Assembly: GCF_017094525.1 (NCBI RefSeq)
Contig: NZ_CP064788.1
Span: 868,001 to 932,000 of the forward strand
Source of the DNA: Halapricum desulfuricans
Lineage (GTDB): Archaea > Halobacteriota > Halobacteria > Halobacteriales > Haloarculaceae
Direction: 5' to 3'
Length of the DNA: 64,000 bases
Position 1 is the first letter of the stretch. Every line of letters starts with the position of its first letter. The translations under genes were made by a program, and so were the position numbers. This document shows positions 52,299-63,745 of the stretch, in pieces. The notes under the pieces were generated by a model. The model saw only the letters and a program-made list of their open reading frames with translations, did no database searches and had not been told where the DNA came from.

Positions 52299-52952
52299 TC
52301 ACCAGTATTCCCGGAAGAACGACGCCAGCAACCGTTTCCCGTGCTCGGTCAGGACACTCTCGGGATGGAACTGCACGCCGACGTGCGGCCGTGACTCGTG
52401 TCGAACCGCCATAACGAGCGACCGTTCGTCGTCGGTCCGGGCCGTCTCGATCAGCCCGTCGGGCAAGTCGGCCCGCTCGACCGCCAGCGAGTGATAGCGG
52501 CCGACCTCGAACGTCTCCGGCAGCCGCGCGAAGACCCCCGCCCCGTCGTGGGAGATCGTCGACGGCTTGCCGTGGACAACGTCCGGCGCGTAGCCGACCG
52601 ACCCGCCGTTGGCCGCACACAGCGCCTGATGGCCCAGACACACTCCCAGCGTCGGGATCGACAGTTCCTCGAAGATTGCCGTCGAGACGCCCGCTTCCGC
52701 CGGTGTCCCCGGCCCCGGCGAGACGACGATCGCGTCCGGGTCGAGTTCGCGGATCCCCTCGATGTCGATTTCGTCGTTGCGGCGGACGATCACGTCGTCG
52801 TGGTGGCTGGTTGCTTCCTCGCCGCCGCTCGCCCACTTCGAGGACTCCTTGCGGTCGTCCTCGCTACTCTCGACGATTTCTCCAACGTACTGCACGAGAT
52901 TGTACGCGAACGAATCGTAGTTGTCGATCACCAGTACCGACAGCCCGCTCAT
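52299..52952 (-). CDS. trpG: Anthranilate/aminodeoxychorismate synthase glutaminase subunit
   Basis: A 217-residue class I glutamine amidotransferase. The start [20 protein letters not shown] is diagnostic of TrpG/PabA; the oxyanion segment is VVSPGPGTP, the nucleophile C105 in [10 protein letters not shown], and the H-E pair in [15 protein letters not shown] 25-residue acidic/serine insertion ([20 protein letters not shown], about 31-50) is a lineage feature. It overlaps the component I gene by ATGA. Whether the pair makes anthranilate or aminodeoxychorismate is undecided; no pabC or other trp gene is adjacent. Confidence 0.9.
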   Translation of the reverse strand: MSGLSVLVIDNYDSFAYNLVQYVGEIVESSEDDRKESSKWASGGEEATSHHDDVIVRRNDEIDIEGIRELDPDAIVVSPGPGTPAEAGVSTAIFEELSIPTLGVCLGHQALCAANGGSVGYAPDVVHGKPSTISHDGAGVFARLPETFEVGRYHSLAVERADLPDGLIETARTDDERSLVMAVRHESRPHVGVQFHPESVLTEHGKRLLASFFREYW

Positions 52953-54448
52953 CGCGACTGCCCTCCCTCGGACTGTTCGCCACGTTCCCCGACAGCAAAA
53001 TCAGGCCCGCTGTCCATAGCCGCGTCGACGGCGTTGATCAGCGCTCGCCCCTTGTCCAGCGTCTCCTGATACTCCCGCCGCGGGTCCGAGTCGTGGACGA
53101 TCCCCGCGCCGACCCGGAGGTGATACTCCCGTCCGTACCGGACTAGCGTCCGGATGACGATGTTCAGCGTCGCCCGGTCGTCGAACCCGAAGATCCCGAT
53201 CGATCCCGTGTAGGGACCGCGGCGGGTCGACTCGACCTCGTCGATGATAGCCATCGTCCGGGGCTTGGGCGCGCCGGTGATTGTCCCGCCCGGGAACACC
53301 GCTTCGACGGCGTCTTGGAGTGTCCGGTCGCCGCGCAGACGCCCCTCGACGAGCGACACGAGGTGCATCACCTCGCTGTAGCGGTCGACGCGGCGGTACT
53401 CGCTCACCTCGACGGTCCCGTACTCGCTGACCTTCCCGAGGTCGTTGCGCTCGAGGTCGACGAGCATCGCGTGTTCGGCCCGCTCCTTCTCGTCGCCGGT
53501 CAGCTCGGCTTCCAGTCGCTCGTCCGCCGCCGGCGTCTCGCCGCGCGGTCGCGTCCCCGCGATCGGCTCGGTTTCGAGTCGCTGACCCGCTCGATCCAGG
53601 AGCAGTTCGGGACTGGCGGACACCAGATCGACACCCGGGAACTCCAGCAACGCCGAGTACGGGGCTGGGTTGACCGACCGCAACGCATCGAAGACAGCGA
53701 CCGGATGGGCCGCCGCCGGAGCCGCGAGGCGATGGGAGACGTTCGCCTGAAACGTATTCCCGTCACGGACGTGTGCTTTGACTCGTCGAACCCGCTCGGC
53801 GAAGGCGTCTGCCCCACACTCGCTCCGGAACGTCGCTCGCTCGCGCTCGACTGACGGTGGCCCGACGGTCGGATCGCCGTCGACGGCCGCTTCGGCCAGC
53901 TCGAGTGCCCGCTCGCGGCCGTGCTCGTATGCGTCAAACGCGCCCTCGAAGGCATCCACGCGGGGACAGGCGGTCACGTGCACCGTCGTCGGCTGCTCGC
54001 GCGGTTCGCGCCAGGCGGCCAGCCGGTCGTAGACGCCAAGTTGCATGCGCGGCAGGTCCCGGTCGCGGGTGGCCGATTCCGGGAGCGACTCGATCTCACG
54101 GGCGACGTCGTAGGAGAGCCAGCCGATCGCGCCGCACGGATAAGGTATCTCACAGTCTCCCCGGGACAGCGACTCCCCACCGACGACCGATTCGAGCGTC
54201 GACAGCGTCCCCTCGCCGGGCCACGTCTCGACGAGTTCGACCGGATCGACGCCGAAGTACCCCCAGCCCGAGCGACCGCCGGTGGTCCCCAGATAGACGC
54301 TGCCGTCTCCGGCCCGTGCGCGTCGGTAGGCCTCGAACGGGTCGTCGACTTCGACCGTGACCTCGACGGGGACGCGGTGGTCGCCGGAGGTCGCCGTCGC
54401 TGCCGTCAGAAAGGACTCCCGATCCGTCTCGACTCGCGGTTTGCCCAT
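52949..54448 (-). CDS. Anthranilate/aminodeoxychorismate synthase component I
   Basis: A 499-residue chorismate-binding enzyme. Visible motifs: [17 protein letters not shown] in the N-terminal half, [91 protein letters not shown] and [28 protein letters not shown] rather than PIKGT points to anthranilate synthase chemistry, while the [13 protein letters not shown] context is PabB-like. ATG 54448 is used. It is the upstream partner of the trpG-like gene. Confidence 0.85.
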   Translation of the reverse strand: MGKPRVETDRESFLTAATATSGDHRVPVEVTVEVDDPFEAYRRARAGDGSVYLGTTGGRSGWGYFGVDPVELVETWPGEGTLSTLESVVGGESLSRGDCEIPYPCGAIGWLSYDVAREIESLPESATRDRDLPRMQLGVYDRLAAWREPREQPTTVHVTACPRVDAFEGAFDAYEHGRERALELAEAAVDGDPTVGPPSVERERATFRSECGADAFAERVRRVKAHVRDGNTFQANVSHRLAAPAAAHPVAVFDALRSVNPAPYSALLEFPGVDLVSASPELLLDRAGQRLETEPIAGTRPRGETPAADERLEAELTGDEKERAEHAMLVDLERNDLGKVSEYGTVEVSEYRRVDRYSEVMHLVSLVEGRLRGDRTLQDAVEAVFPGGTITGAPKPRTMAIIDEVESTRRGPYTGSIGIFGFDDRATLNIVIRTLVRYGREYHLRVGAGIVHDSDPRREYQETLDKGRALINAVDAAMDSGPDFAVGERGEQSEGGQSR

Positions 54449-54515
54449 TGTCTGTCCGAAGCAGACGGGGCTGCTTGTAGGTTGCGAGGCCGGCAACGTT
54501 GACGGAACGCAGAAT

Positions 54516-55091
54516 TCAGCGGTGTTTCGCGCGGTCGATCCAGGTCTGCAGGCGCTTCTCGGAGATGTCGGTCTCCTCGGCGAGCGCATCGGCGTCACGA
54601 ACCGCCAGATCCGCGACCGTCTCCACGCCGGCGTCGGCGAGCCGATCGGCGTACGTCGATCCGATTCCCTTGATCACGTCGGTCGGTTCGTCCGTCCCGA
54701 GACCCTCGTCCGGTTCCGGTTTGGTCTCCTCGTCCGGCTCTGTTTCCTCGTCGGGTGCTGTCTCACCCTGTTCTGCACTCGGTTTTTCGCCGGGTTCTGT
54801 CTCGTCGGCCGCTTCGTCTCCCTCCGGCTCATCGTCGCCGGCCTCTTCGGCGTCCTCGGTCGCCGAGACATCGCCTTCCTCGGCAGCCTCGCCTGTCGTG
54901 TCAGTGCCCTTGACGGCGTCTTCGGACCCCGTCGAGGGTTCGCGCTCGACTGTAACTGTCGTCTCTTCGGACGTGGATTCGGTGGCCAGTTCGTCTCCCG
55001 TCCGGGGTGGTCGCCGTTCCGACTGCTGGCCTCGGGGTCCACCGAGCCCGAGCGCCGCCTTGATCCGATCGAGTAGGTCCGACAATCCCAT
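54516..55091 (-). CDS. Acidic linker protein with C-terminal helix-hairpin-helix domain
   Basis: A 191-residue protein. A short N-terminal helix [17 protein letters not shown] precedes about 110 residues of highly acidic low-complexity sequence (runs such as [16 protein letters not shown]). Residues 135-190 form an HhH/DUF4332-type fold ([51 protein letters not shown]), which usually binds DNA without sequence preference. The TATA-like CTTTAAG lies 27 bases upstream and overlaps the stop codon of aroE. Confidence 0.82.
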   Translation of the reverse strand: MGLSDLLDRIKAALGLGGPRGQQSERRPPRTGDELATESTSEETTVTVEREPSTGSEDAVKGTDTTGEAAEEGDVSATEDAEEAGDDEPEGDEAADETEPGEKPSAEQGETAPDEETEPDEETKPEPDEGLGTDEPTDVIKGIGSTYADRLADAGVETVADLAVRDADALAEETDISEKRLQTWIDRAKHR

Positions 55092-55115
55092 GTGCGCGTT
55101 TTCGATCCCGGATTA

Positions 55116-55122
55116 CTTAAAG
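55116..55122 (-). promoter_or_regulatory. TATA-like box for the HhH gene, inside the aroE end
   Basis: CTTTAAG on the minus strand sits 25-31 bases before ATG 55091 and includes the aroE TAA stop (55117-55119). The HhH gene thus probably has its own promoter although it lies 25 bases behind aroE. Confidence 0.5.
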
Positions 55123-55908
55123 CCGGGCGCGAAGCGCCGCGTTCATCGACTCGACCGGCGCGTCCCGCCCGGTCCACCGTTCGAAGGCCTCGACGCCCTG
55201 GTACAGCAGCATCCACGCCCCGTCGACGGTCGTCGCGCCGGCGGCCGCCGCGTCGCTGAGCAGTCGTGTCTTGATCGGCGTGTACACCGCATCGAGGACG
55301 GCAAGCCCCTCGTGGAGCGCTTCGGCCGGGACCGGCGAGCGATCCTCCTCCATACCGACGCTCGTGGCGTTGACCAGCACGTCCGCCTCGGCGAGCAGCG
55401 CCGGGAGTTCGTCGAGACCGTGACCGCTCGCCCCGGGCACTGCCTCGGCCAGTCCGTGTGCGCGTTCGACGGTCCGGTTCGCGATCCGGACGCTCGCTCC
55501 GGCGTCGGCCAGTCCGAACGCAACGGCCCGACCCGCACCGCCGGCCCCGACGACGACCGCCTCGCCGTCGAGAGCCACGCCGTGTGCTTCCAGCGCTCGC
55601 ACCGCGCCGACAGCGTCGGTGTTGTAACCGACTGGACCGTTGCCGGCGAAAGCGACGGTGTTGACCGCGCCGATTCGCGCCGCGAGGTCGTCCGGCTCGA
55701 CGGCCTCCAGCGCGTCCTGCTTGAACGGGATCGTCACGTTCAGTCCGGCGACGCCCAGCGTCTCGGCGGCCTCGATCGCGGGTGCCGCCGCCTCCGGCTC
55801 GAAGGTGACGTATCTGGCCTCGATCCCGAGTTCGTCGTAGGCCGCCTCGTGCATCGGCGGCGACAGCGAGTGCTCGACCGGGTTCCCGATCAATCCGTAG
55901 ACGTCCAT
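55117..55908 (-). CDS. aroE: Shikimate dehydrogenase
   Basis: A 263-residue NADP-dependent enzyme that reduces 3-dehydroshikimate to shikimate. Substrate-binding motifs are [18 protein letters not shown] (S14/S16) and [10 protein letters not shown] with catalytic K63; D in [10 protein letters not shown]; the nucleotide loop [19 protein letters not shown]; and a C-terminal Q in [14 protein letters not shown]. Full length. GCTTAAC at 55932-55939 (minus strand) lies 27 bases upstream of ATG 55908. It feeds chorismate, used by the nearby trpG/trpE-type genes. Confidence 0.95.
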   Translation of the reverse strand: MDVYGLIGNPVEHSLSPPMHEAAYDELGIEARYVTFEPEAAAPAIEAAETLGVAGLNVTIPFKQDALEAVEPDDLAARIGAVNTVAFAGNGPVGYNTDAVGAVRALEAHGVALDGEAVVVGAGGAGRAVAFGLADAGASVRIANRTVERAHGLAEAVPGASGHGLDELPALLAEADVLVNATSVGMEEDRSPVPAEALHEGLAVLDAVYTPIKTRLLSDAAAAGATTVDGAWMLLYQGVEAFERWTGRDAPVESMNAALRARL

Positions 55909-56003
55909 ACGCCAGCCTCAGGAGCGATCGAGTTAAGCGTTCATCGATGAGTCCGTCGTAGCCGGGACATACTACTATGACCGAGGGTCCCATAGCGTCG
56001 CCA

Positions 56004-57566
56004 ATGACAGATCTGGCCGAGCTGGTGGCGCGCTCGCTCGAAGCGGCCACGCGCGAGGAGTTCGACAGCCGTGTCCGGGAACAGACGGAGTTTCTCTACG
56101 GACAGCTCGACGAGGGCGCGCTCGACAACGAGGGGTTCGCGATCGGACTCGAGATGGAAGTGTACGCGGTCGCCGGGCAGCGAGACGACAGCGAGCGGAC
56201 GGTTCGGCCGACCGAAGCGAGTCGATTGCACCAGATTCCGGGGAGCATCTTCGAGGATACCGACGCCGTCAGCAAGGAACTCGGATTGCACAACGCCGAG
56301 ATCAACACTGATCCCAATACCTTCGACGCGGCCGGGCTCGACGCGCAGGCCACCGCAATCGAGATGGAAACCCGGAAAGCTCGTGCGGCGGCGGGCGAAG
56401 AGAACTGCGCGCTCGTCCTCGACGCGATGTGGACGATCCCGCCGGAATCGGGGACCGTCGAGTACCTCTCGGCGACGACGGACCTCGACGGCGTTCGGCT
56501 GGCGACCAACATGCGCACCGATCCGCGGTACGTGGCGATCGACACCGACCTGCTTGAGCGGGCCGACGGGTCGATCGAGCTGTCGGTGCCGGGCGTCGAA
56601 CGATCGTTTCCCTCGATCCTCCTCGAATCGCTGGCGACGTCGATCCAGCCGCACCTGCAGATCCCACAGACAGAGGATTTCCCCGAGTACTACAACGCCG
56701 CGATCCGGACGATGGGGCCGCTGGTGGCGCTGGCGAGCAACTCCCCGTTTCTCCCTGCGGACCTCTACAGCGAAGTGTCAGATCCCGAACGGCTGCTCGA
56801 GGACTCCCACCACGAACTCCGGATCGCCGTCTTCGAGCAGTCGGTCAACGTCACCCCCAACCCGAAAGTCCGCGTCCCGTCGGACCTCGACGCCGTGACT
56901 GACGTCGTCGACGACGTGCGCGAGGACGACGTCGTCGCGCCGTTTCTCAGTGAGTGGCTCGACGCTGGCTCCGGCAGCGAGTACACGGACAACTACTGGG
57001 AGTTCGAGCACAAGCGCGGCACGTACTGGCGGTGGGTCCGCTGCGTGATCGGTGGCGACCCCGTCGAGGGGGCCGGCGACGAGCGCTCGGTCCGGATCGA
57101 GTATCGCCCGCTACCCACTCAGCCGACCGTCACGGACGTAGTCGGTCTCCAGGCGCTGACCGCCGGGTTGATCCGCGGGCTGGTCGCCGCCGACCACCCC
57201 ATCACTGACCTCCCGTGGGACGCGACCGAGTCGGCGTTCTACGCGGCCGCCAGGGACGGACCGGACGCCGAGCTGGCGTGGGTGACCGCCGACGGCGAGC
57301 GCACGGCCGATCGCGACGAGATCTTCTCCGAGGTGTTCGAGTACGCCAAATACGGGCTCGACGTTCAGGGGATCGACGACGGCGCGTCGTATCTCGATCC
57401 GATCCGGGCGCGCTGGCGGGCGGAGACGACGCCCAGCAGCTGGAAGAAAACCCGCGTGCGCGAGCACATCCAAGACGGTCTCGGATTTTCGGCGGCGATC
57501 GAGCGAATGCAACGCGAGTATATCAGGCAAAGTCGCGAAACCGATTCGTTCGCGGAGTGGCTATAG
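56004..57566 (+). CDS. Glutamate-cysteine-ligase-like protein
   Basis: A 520-residue soluble protein. The N-terminal half has IGLEMEVYAVAG (an acidic metal/ATP site as in the GCS2 family start), LGLHNAEINTDPNTFDAAGLDAQ and a C-terminal half with NYWEFEHKRGTYWRWVRC and RSVRIEYRPLPTQPTVTDVVGLQALTAGLI, all recalling the GCS2/COG2170 glutamine-synthetase-like fold. It may join an amino acid or amine to glutamate, but the substrate is not evident. ATG 56004 is preferred with a TATA-like CATACTACTA near 55967-55976; ATG 55977 is possible. Confidence 0.72.
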   Translation: MTDLAELVARSLEAATREEFDSRVREQTEFLYGQLDEGALDNEGFAIGLEMEVYAVAGQRDDSERTVRPTEASRLHQIPGSIFEDTDAVSKELGLHNAEINTDPNTFDAAGLDAQATAIEMETRKARAAAGEENCALVLDAMWTIPPESGTVEYLSATTDLDGVRLATNMRTDPRYVAIDTDLLERADGSIELSVPGVERSFPSILLESLATSIQPHLQIPQTEDFPEYYNAAIRTMGPLVALASNSPFLPADLYSEVSDPERLLEDSHHELRIAVFEQSVNVTPNPKVRVPSDLDAVTDVVDDVREDDVVAPFLSEWLDAGSGSEYTDNYWEFEHKRGTYWRWVRCVIGGDPVEGAGDERSVRIEYRPLPTQPTVTDVVGLQALTAGLIRGLVAADHPITDLPWDATESAFYAAARDGPDAELAWVTADGERTADRDEIFSEVFEYAKYGLDVQGIDDGASYLDPIRARWRAETTPSSWKKTRVREHIQDGLGFSAAIERMQREYIRQSRETDSFAEWL

Positions 57567-57608
57567 CGATTCGCAGGCAACTGTTGTGGTCTTCGATGCG
57601 GTCACCGG

Positions 57609-59006
57609 TCACTTTTCGGCGACTTCGACGCCCGTGATCTCGAACCATGCGCCACCGCGCTCGCTGTCGGCAATCTTGATTTCCCAGCCGTGTGCACCGA
57701 CGATCTGTCTGACGATCGTCAGCCCGAAACCGGTCCCTCGCTCGTCGGTCGAGTAGCCACTCTCGAAGACGGACTCACGCTCATCCGGGGGGATTCCAGG
57801 GCCGTCGTCAGCAACGTAGAAACCGCCTTCGAGCCCGCCGACTGTGACAGTGACGTCATCCCCGCCGTGCTGGTCGGCATTCCGAAACAAGTTCTCAAGC
57901 AGCGTCGTCAACCGGTTCGGATCGGCACGTATCGTCGGGATATCGTCGACAACGAGGTCAGAATCGCGTGTATCAACGTTGTTCCAGCACTGCGTGACGC
58001 ATTCCTGCAGCCGTACGGGTTCGAGTTCACCGACGACCTCTCCCTGCTGGGCAAGCGACAACAGGTCCGTGATGAGGTCGTCCATCCGCTTCAGCTCCCC
58101 CTCGATGTCGTCGAGGTGCGGGCTATCACAGTCTTCTCTGACCAACTCCAGTCGTCCATTCGCCACGTTCAGGGGATTCCGAAGGTCGTGAGAGACGAAG
58201 CTGGCGAACTCCTCCAGACGGTCCCGCTCCCGTTTGAGCTCGCGTTCGCTGTACTTCAGCTCCGAAACGTCCCGACAGATGGCTACGGTCCCGTCCACGC
58301 GTCCGTTCTCGTCGTAATGCGGGTACCGGAGCGTCGAGAACCACTCCTCGCCCCGGTGAGGGAACGACGGGCGGATCTCGTACCGAAGCGCAGACTCCGT
58401 TTCGATCACTTGCGCTTTGTTCGACGCGATTGTGTCGGCAGCCTCCTCGTCCATGAACGCGTACTCGTCGGCACCGAGCAGGTCATTCGTCGACATACTC
58501 GCGTAGTCCGCCACGGCTTGATTGATGACCTCGAACTCCCCGTCCCGGTTCTGCAACATCACCGGGTCGTCGAGTTGCTCGACGACATCCCGATACAGCA
58601 GGAGCCTCTGTTCGGCGTGATAGTCCTCGATCTCCGCAAGCAGGACATCGATCAGGTCCGGCACGCTCGATTTCGGATCATTCCGTTTCCTTACGTAGCG
58701 ATCCGCGCCGAGATTGAGCGCCTCGATCGCTGTTTCCGCACCAGTTTCTGAGGTGAATAAAATGAACGGTATATCACTCTCCCGTTCTAGCCGGATCGAC
58801 GTCAGGATGTCGAGTCCATCACCTTTCGGGAGGTGGTAGTCGGAGACAACGGCGTCGTATTCTCGCTCGTTCAGGCAATCGAGCGCGTCGCTCGCGGACG
58901 CTGCGGTCTCGACCCTGAATTGACTCTCCGCACGTGATAGCGTCTCCTCGAGCGCGTTCGCAGCGGCCGACTCGTCGACGAGAAGTACTTCCAACGGCGC
59001 GCCCAC
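57609..59006 (-). CDS. Receiver-PAS-histidine kinase hybrid
   Basis: A 465-residue soluble signalling protein. The receiver (1-120) has the phosphoacceptor D56 in AVVSDYHLPKGDG and K106 in YVRKRND. A PAS domain follows (about 135-255: LLYRDVVEQLDDPVMLQNRDGEFEVINQAVADYASM). HisKA has FASFVSHDLRNPLNVANGRL (H273), and the ATPase has NLFRNADQHGG (N box), YVADDGPGIPPDE (G1) and GTGFGLTIVRQIVGAHGW (G2). All catalytic motifs are intact. CATTTATC at 59030-59038 is its TATA-like box. The input signal is unknown. Confidence 0.92.
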   Translation of the reverse strand: MGAPLEVLLVDESAAANALEETLSRAESQFRVETAASASDALDCLNEREYDAVVSDYHLPKGDGLDILTSIRLERESDIPFILFTSETGAETAIEALNLGADRYVRKRNDPKSSVPDLIDVLLAEIEDYHAEQRLLLYRDVVEQLDDPVMLQNRDGEFEVINQAVADYASMSTNDLLGADEYAFMDEEAADTIASNKAQVIETESALRYEIRPSFPHRGEEWFSTLRYPHYDENGRVDGTVAICRDVSELKYSERELKRERDRLEEFASFVSHDLRNPLNVANGRLELVREDCDSPHLDDIEGELKRMDDLITDLLSLAQQGEVVGELEPVRLQECVTQCWNNVDTRDSDLVVDDIPTIRADPNRLTTLLENLFRNADQHGGDDVTVTVGGLEGGFYVADDGPGIPPDERESVFESGYSTDERGTGFGLTIVRQIVGAHGWEIKIADSERGGAWFEITGVEVAEK

Positions 59007-59029
59007 ATCCGATTTCTATGCGCTATCGC

Positions 59030-59038
59030 CAGATAAAT
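59030..59038 (-). promoter_or_regulatory. TATA-like box for the hybrid kinase
   Basis: The minus strand contains CATTTATC about 28 bases before ATG 59006, a good archaeal TATA candidate for a leaderless mRNA. Confidence 0.5.
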
Positions 59039-59079
59039 GCCCATCCACCGTTATCAGCGTTGATATCACTATGACAGTA

Positions 59080-59976
59080 TCAGATCCCGTACAGCGTGAC
59101 CGTCCAGAAGTCCTCAAAGGCCTGTTCGAGCGCTGGTTCGGGCTCGCCCGTGGCGTCGACGGCGGCGGTCGCGTCGGCGGCGTCGCTGACCGCGCCGAGG
59201 ACGCTTCGCTCGCCGACGACGAACAGCGGCGCGTCGCCCGGCCGCTCGGCGAGCGCCTCCTGACAGCGCCCGAGGTGCGTGTCGATCTGACCGTCGCGGA
59301 TCCGCTCGAAGCGCGACTGTGAGAACCCGCCCTTGGAGTGGTTGCTCTTGAGTTCGCTGTCGAAGCCGTGAAAGGCCGTCCGCTCGCGCCCCTCGTAGAC
59401 GCCCATCGCGAACAGGTCTGACCGGACGAGCGCGAGCGTGAACCGCCCGGTCGGCTCGAACCACGACCGTTCGAGTTCGACGCCGTCGCTCCAGCGCGCG
59501 AATGGCTCCGGGGGGTTCGGGATATCGAAAGCGGCACTCACCATCCCGGCGTCGTCGGTCACGGCCAGACAGGGCGCGGCCCGGGAGATCAACGCCGCAC
59601 GCTCGCCGAACCCCTCTCTAAGCGCGTCCGGTATCCGGTGGTCGTCGGCGACGACCGCGGTGAGGACACTCTCCGGTTGCCCTTCGAGCGACGCCAGTCG
59701 GTCGAGGACGTCCCCGACGCGCTCGCCCGCGAGTCGCTCGCGTCGTCGGTAGGACAGGGTCTGTTCGCCGTCTTCGAGTCGGTCGATCCGGTCCCGCAAT
59801 TGCGTGATCCGGTCTTCGAGTTCGTTGACGCGACGTTCGGCGGCCTGTCTGTCGGTGACGGCGTCCTTGCGACGCTCCCGCTCGGCCTCGAGGCGGTCCT
59901 GCAGGTCGGCCTTCTCGTCTTCGAGCGTTTCGATGCGCTCTTTGAGTTCGGCGCGGCCGAACAACTCGTCGAACAT
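59080..59976 (-). CDS. Vms1/aRF1-like (VLRF1-type) protein
   Basis: A 298-residue protein. Residues 5-70 are a coiled coil (LKERIETLEDEKADLQDRLEAE), followed by an eRF1-like alpha/beta domain with the loop SNHSKGGFSQSRFERIRDGQ (about 205-224), the position of the GGQ-like or Vms1 catalytic loop, and a C-terminal APLFVVGERSVLGAVSDA strand region. Vms1/ANKZF1 release nascent chains from stalled large ribosomal subunits; archaeal members are presumed to act in ribosome quality control. GATTTAAGC at about 60000-60008 is the TATA-like box. Confidence 0.8.
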   Translation of the reverse strand: MFDELFGRAELKERIETLEDEKADLQDRLEAERERRKDAVTDRQAAERRVNELEDRITQLRDRIDRLEDGEQTLSYRRRERLAGERVGDVLDRLASLEGQPESVLTAVVADDHRIPDALREGFGERAALISRAAPCLAVTDDAGMVSAAFDIPNPPEPFARWSDGVELERSWFEPTGRFTLALVRSDLFAMGVYEGRERTAFHGFDSELKSNHSKGGFSQSRFERIRDGQIDTHLGRCQEALAERPGDAPLFVVGERSVLGAVSDAADATAAVDATGEPEPALEQAFEDFWTVTLYGI

Positions 59977-60001
59977 ACCCGCATGCGGGAGACGAAGGCG
60001 C

Positions 60002-60355
60002 TTAAATCCCGGTCTGATCCGGCAGGGACTGTTCCATCCCCAGCAGTTGCTCGGCCCGGTCGGCCTTCACGAGGAAGACCTCTCTGAGCGCCGGGGGATT
60101 GCGGATCCGCGCGTCGTCTTCGAGAATCGCCGGCGGAACTGCGAGCGTGTCAGCCGGCACGCCGTCGTCGGCGTGGACCCGGAAGTGTCGCGTCCCGAGT
60201 TTCATTACGAGCGGCTGTTCGGGTGTCGTGTGCTCTGCGTACAGTTGCGTCGCTATCTGTTCGTACTGCTGGCGACACAGTGTCGCTGGCTCGTGGTCCT
60301 GTGGCTCGACGTAGCGACGCCCGAGATAGTACCCCCGGGAGAACTGTTCGAACAT
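60002..60355 (-). CDS. DUF5802-like protein (117 aa)
   Basis: Begins MFEQFSRGYYLGRRYVEPQDHEPATL, then LVMKLGTRHFRVHADDGVPADTLAVPPAIL and ends with PALREVFLVKADRAEQLLGMEQS. This fits the haloarchaeal DUF5802 family, whose function is unknown to me. CTTATAC at about 60386-60392 lies about 33 bases upstream, giving a leader of a few bases. Confidence 0.8.
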   Translation of the reverse strand: MFEQFSRGYYLGRRYVEPQDHEPATLCRQQYEQIATQLYAEHTTPEQPLVMKLGTRHFRVHADDGVPADTLAVPPAILEDDARIRNPPALREVFLVKADRAEQLLGMEQSLPDQTGI

Positions 60356-60529
60356 TCTATGCGTGTGTCTCTCTCACACGAACGCGTATAAGTCTTCCGC
60401 GGGCTCGTCCGGGCCGGCTGTGGGAGCAGCACAATCGACGCGGGATCACTCCCCGGAGACGCGCTTGATCGCGGTCGCGTTGACGAAGTAGACAGTCGCG
60501 TTCATTTCGAGATGGTATCGCCACCAGGA

Positions 60530-63163
<2,634 letters not shown>

Positions 63164-63269
63164 TGGTGGCTCCCCGCGTCCGGCGCGTTACCGGGGGTTC
63201 GGGTGAACGAGGGAAAACACTTCGGCTGTTCGGGGTCGTCTAGGTGGAGACGTGGCTGTTGTGAAGAGT

Positions 63270-63290
63270 GAATAAAACGAAAAAGTGAGT
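63270..63290 (-). terminator. T-rich terminator of the pilin genes
   Basis: Downstream of the pilin stop (63299) the minus strand reads CACTTTTTCGTTTTATTC, two T-runs close together. This is the usual form of an archaeal transcription terminator and lies before leuS on the same strand. Confidence 0.5.
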
Positions 63291-63298
63291 TTCGTTAG

Positions 63299-63742
63299 TT
63301 AGGCCTCAGGACCTTCCCAGGTACCAAGTGTGGATGACGAGTCGCCGGAGGGATCATTGTAGACGACTCGGACAGTATCGTCAATGTCCACGCCGATATT
63401 TGCTGTATCCCCAGACGAGACATCATTTGACCAAGGCGATTCAGTACTATTTCCGTCCGTCACTTCTAGGTCCTCGCCGCTAATTGTGTCTCCGCTTTCG
63501 TGAGTTACAGTGAGTGTGCCGTTTCGAGAAGTATCATTTAGATAGTAGTTGCTAGACGGTGTGGTTGAATTGTCATAGTCGAAATCAAAGCTCGCCTGCG
63601 GTGTCGTGTTCGTTGTGTCGCCCAGTCCGAGGACGAACGACGCGATGACAGCCGCGAGGATCACCGTGATCGCGACCATCAGGATCACGCCGATCACCGG
63701 ACTGACTGCGTCGTCGTCGGTGAAGAGTTCTTTCAGTTTCAT
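63299..63742 (-). CDS. Type IV pilin
   Basis: A 147-residue haloarchaeal pilin (Pilin_N/DUF1628 type). [41 protein letters not shown] shows a short charged leader, a PibD cleavage site just before [11 protein letters not shown], and the hydrophobic assembly helix. The rest is an acidic Ser/Thr/Asn/Asp-rich domain with several N-x-S/T sequons for N-glycosylation. The C-terminus [11 protein letters not shown] matches the next pilin. ATG 63742 lies three bases after the upstream stop, so the two are one operon. Confidence 0.92.
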   Translation of the reverse strand: MKLKELFTDDDAVSPVIGVILMVAITVILAAVIASFVLGLGDTTNTTPQASFDFDYDNSTTPSSNYYLNDTSRNGTLTVTHESGDTISGEDLEVTDGNSTESPWSNDVSSGDTANIGVDIDDTVRVVYNDPSGDSSSTLGTWEGPEA

Positions 63743-63745
63743 AGA

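Noticed and set aside
60446-60505. Tiny minus-strand ORF (19 codons) behind leuS
   Set aside because: It reads MNATVYFVNATAIKRVSGE but has no promoter, no in-frame extension (a stop lies eight codons upstream) and no recognisable relative.
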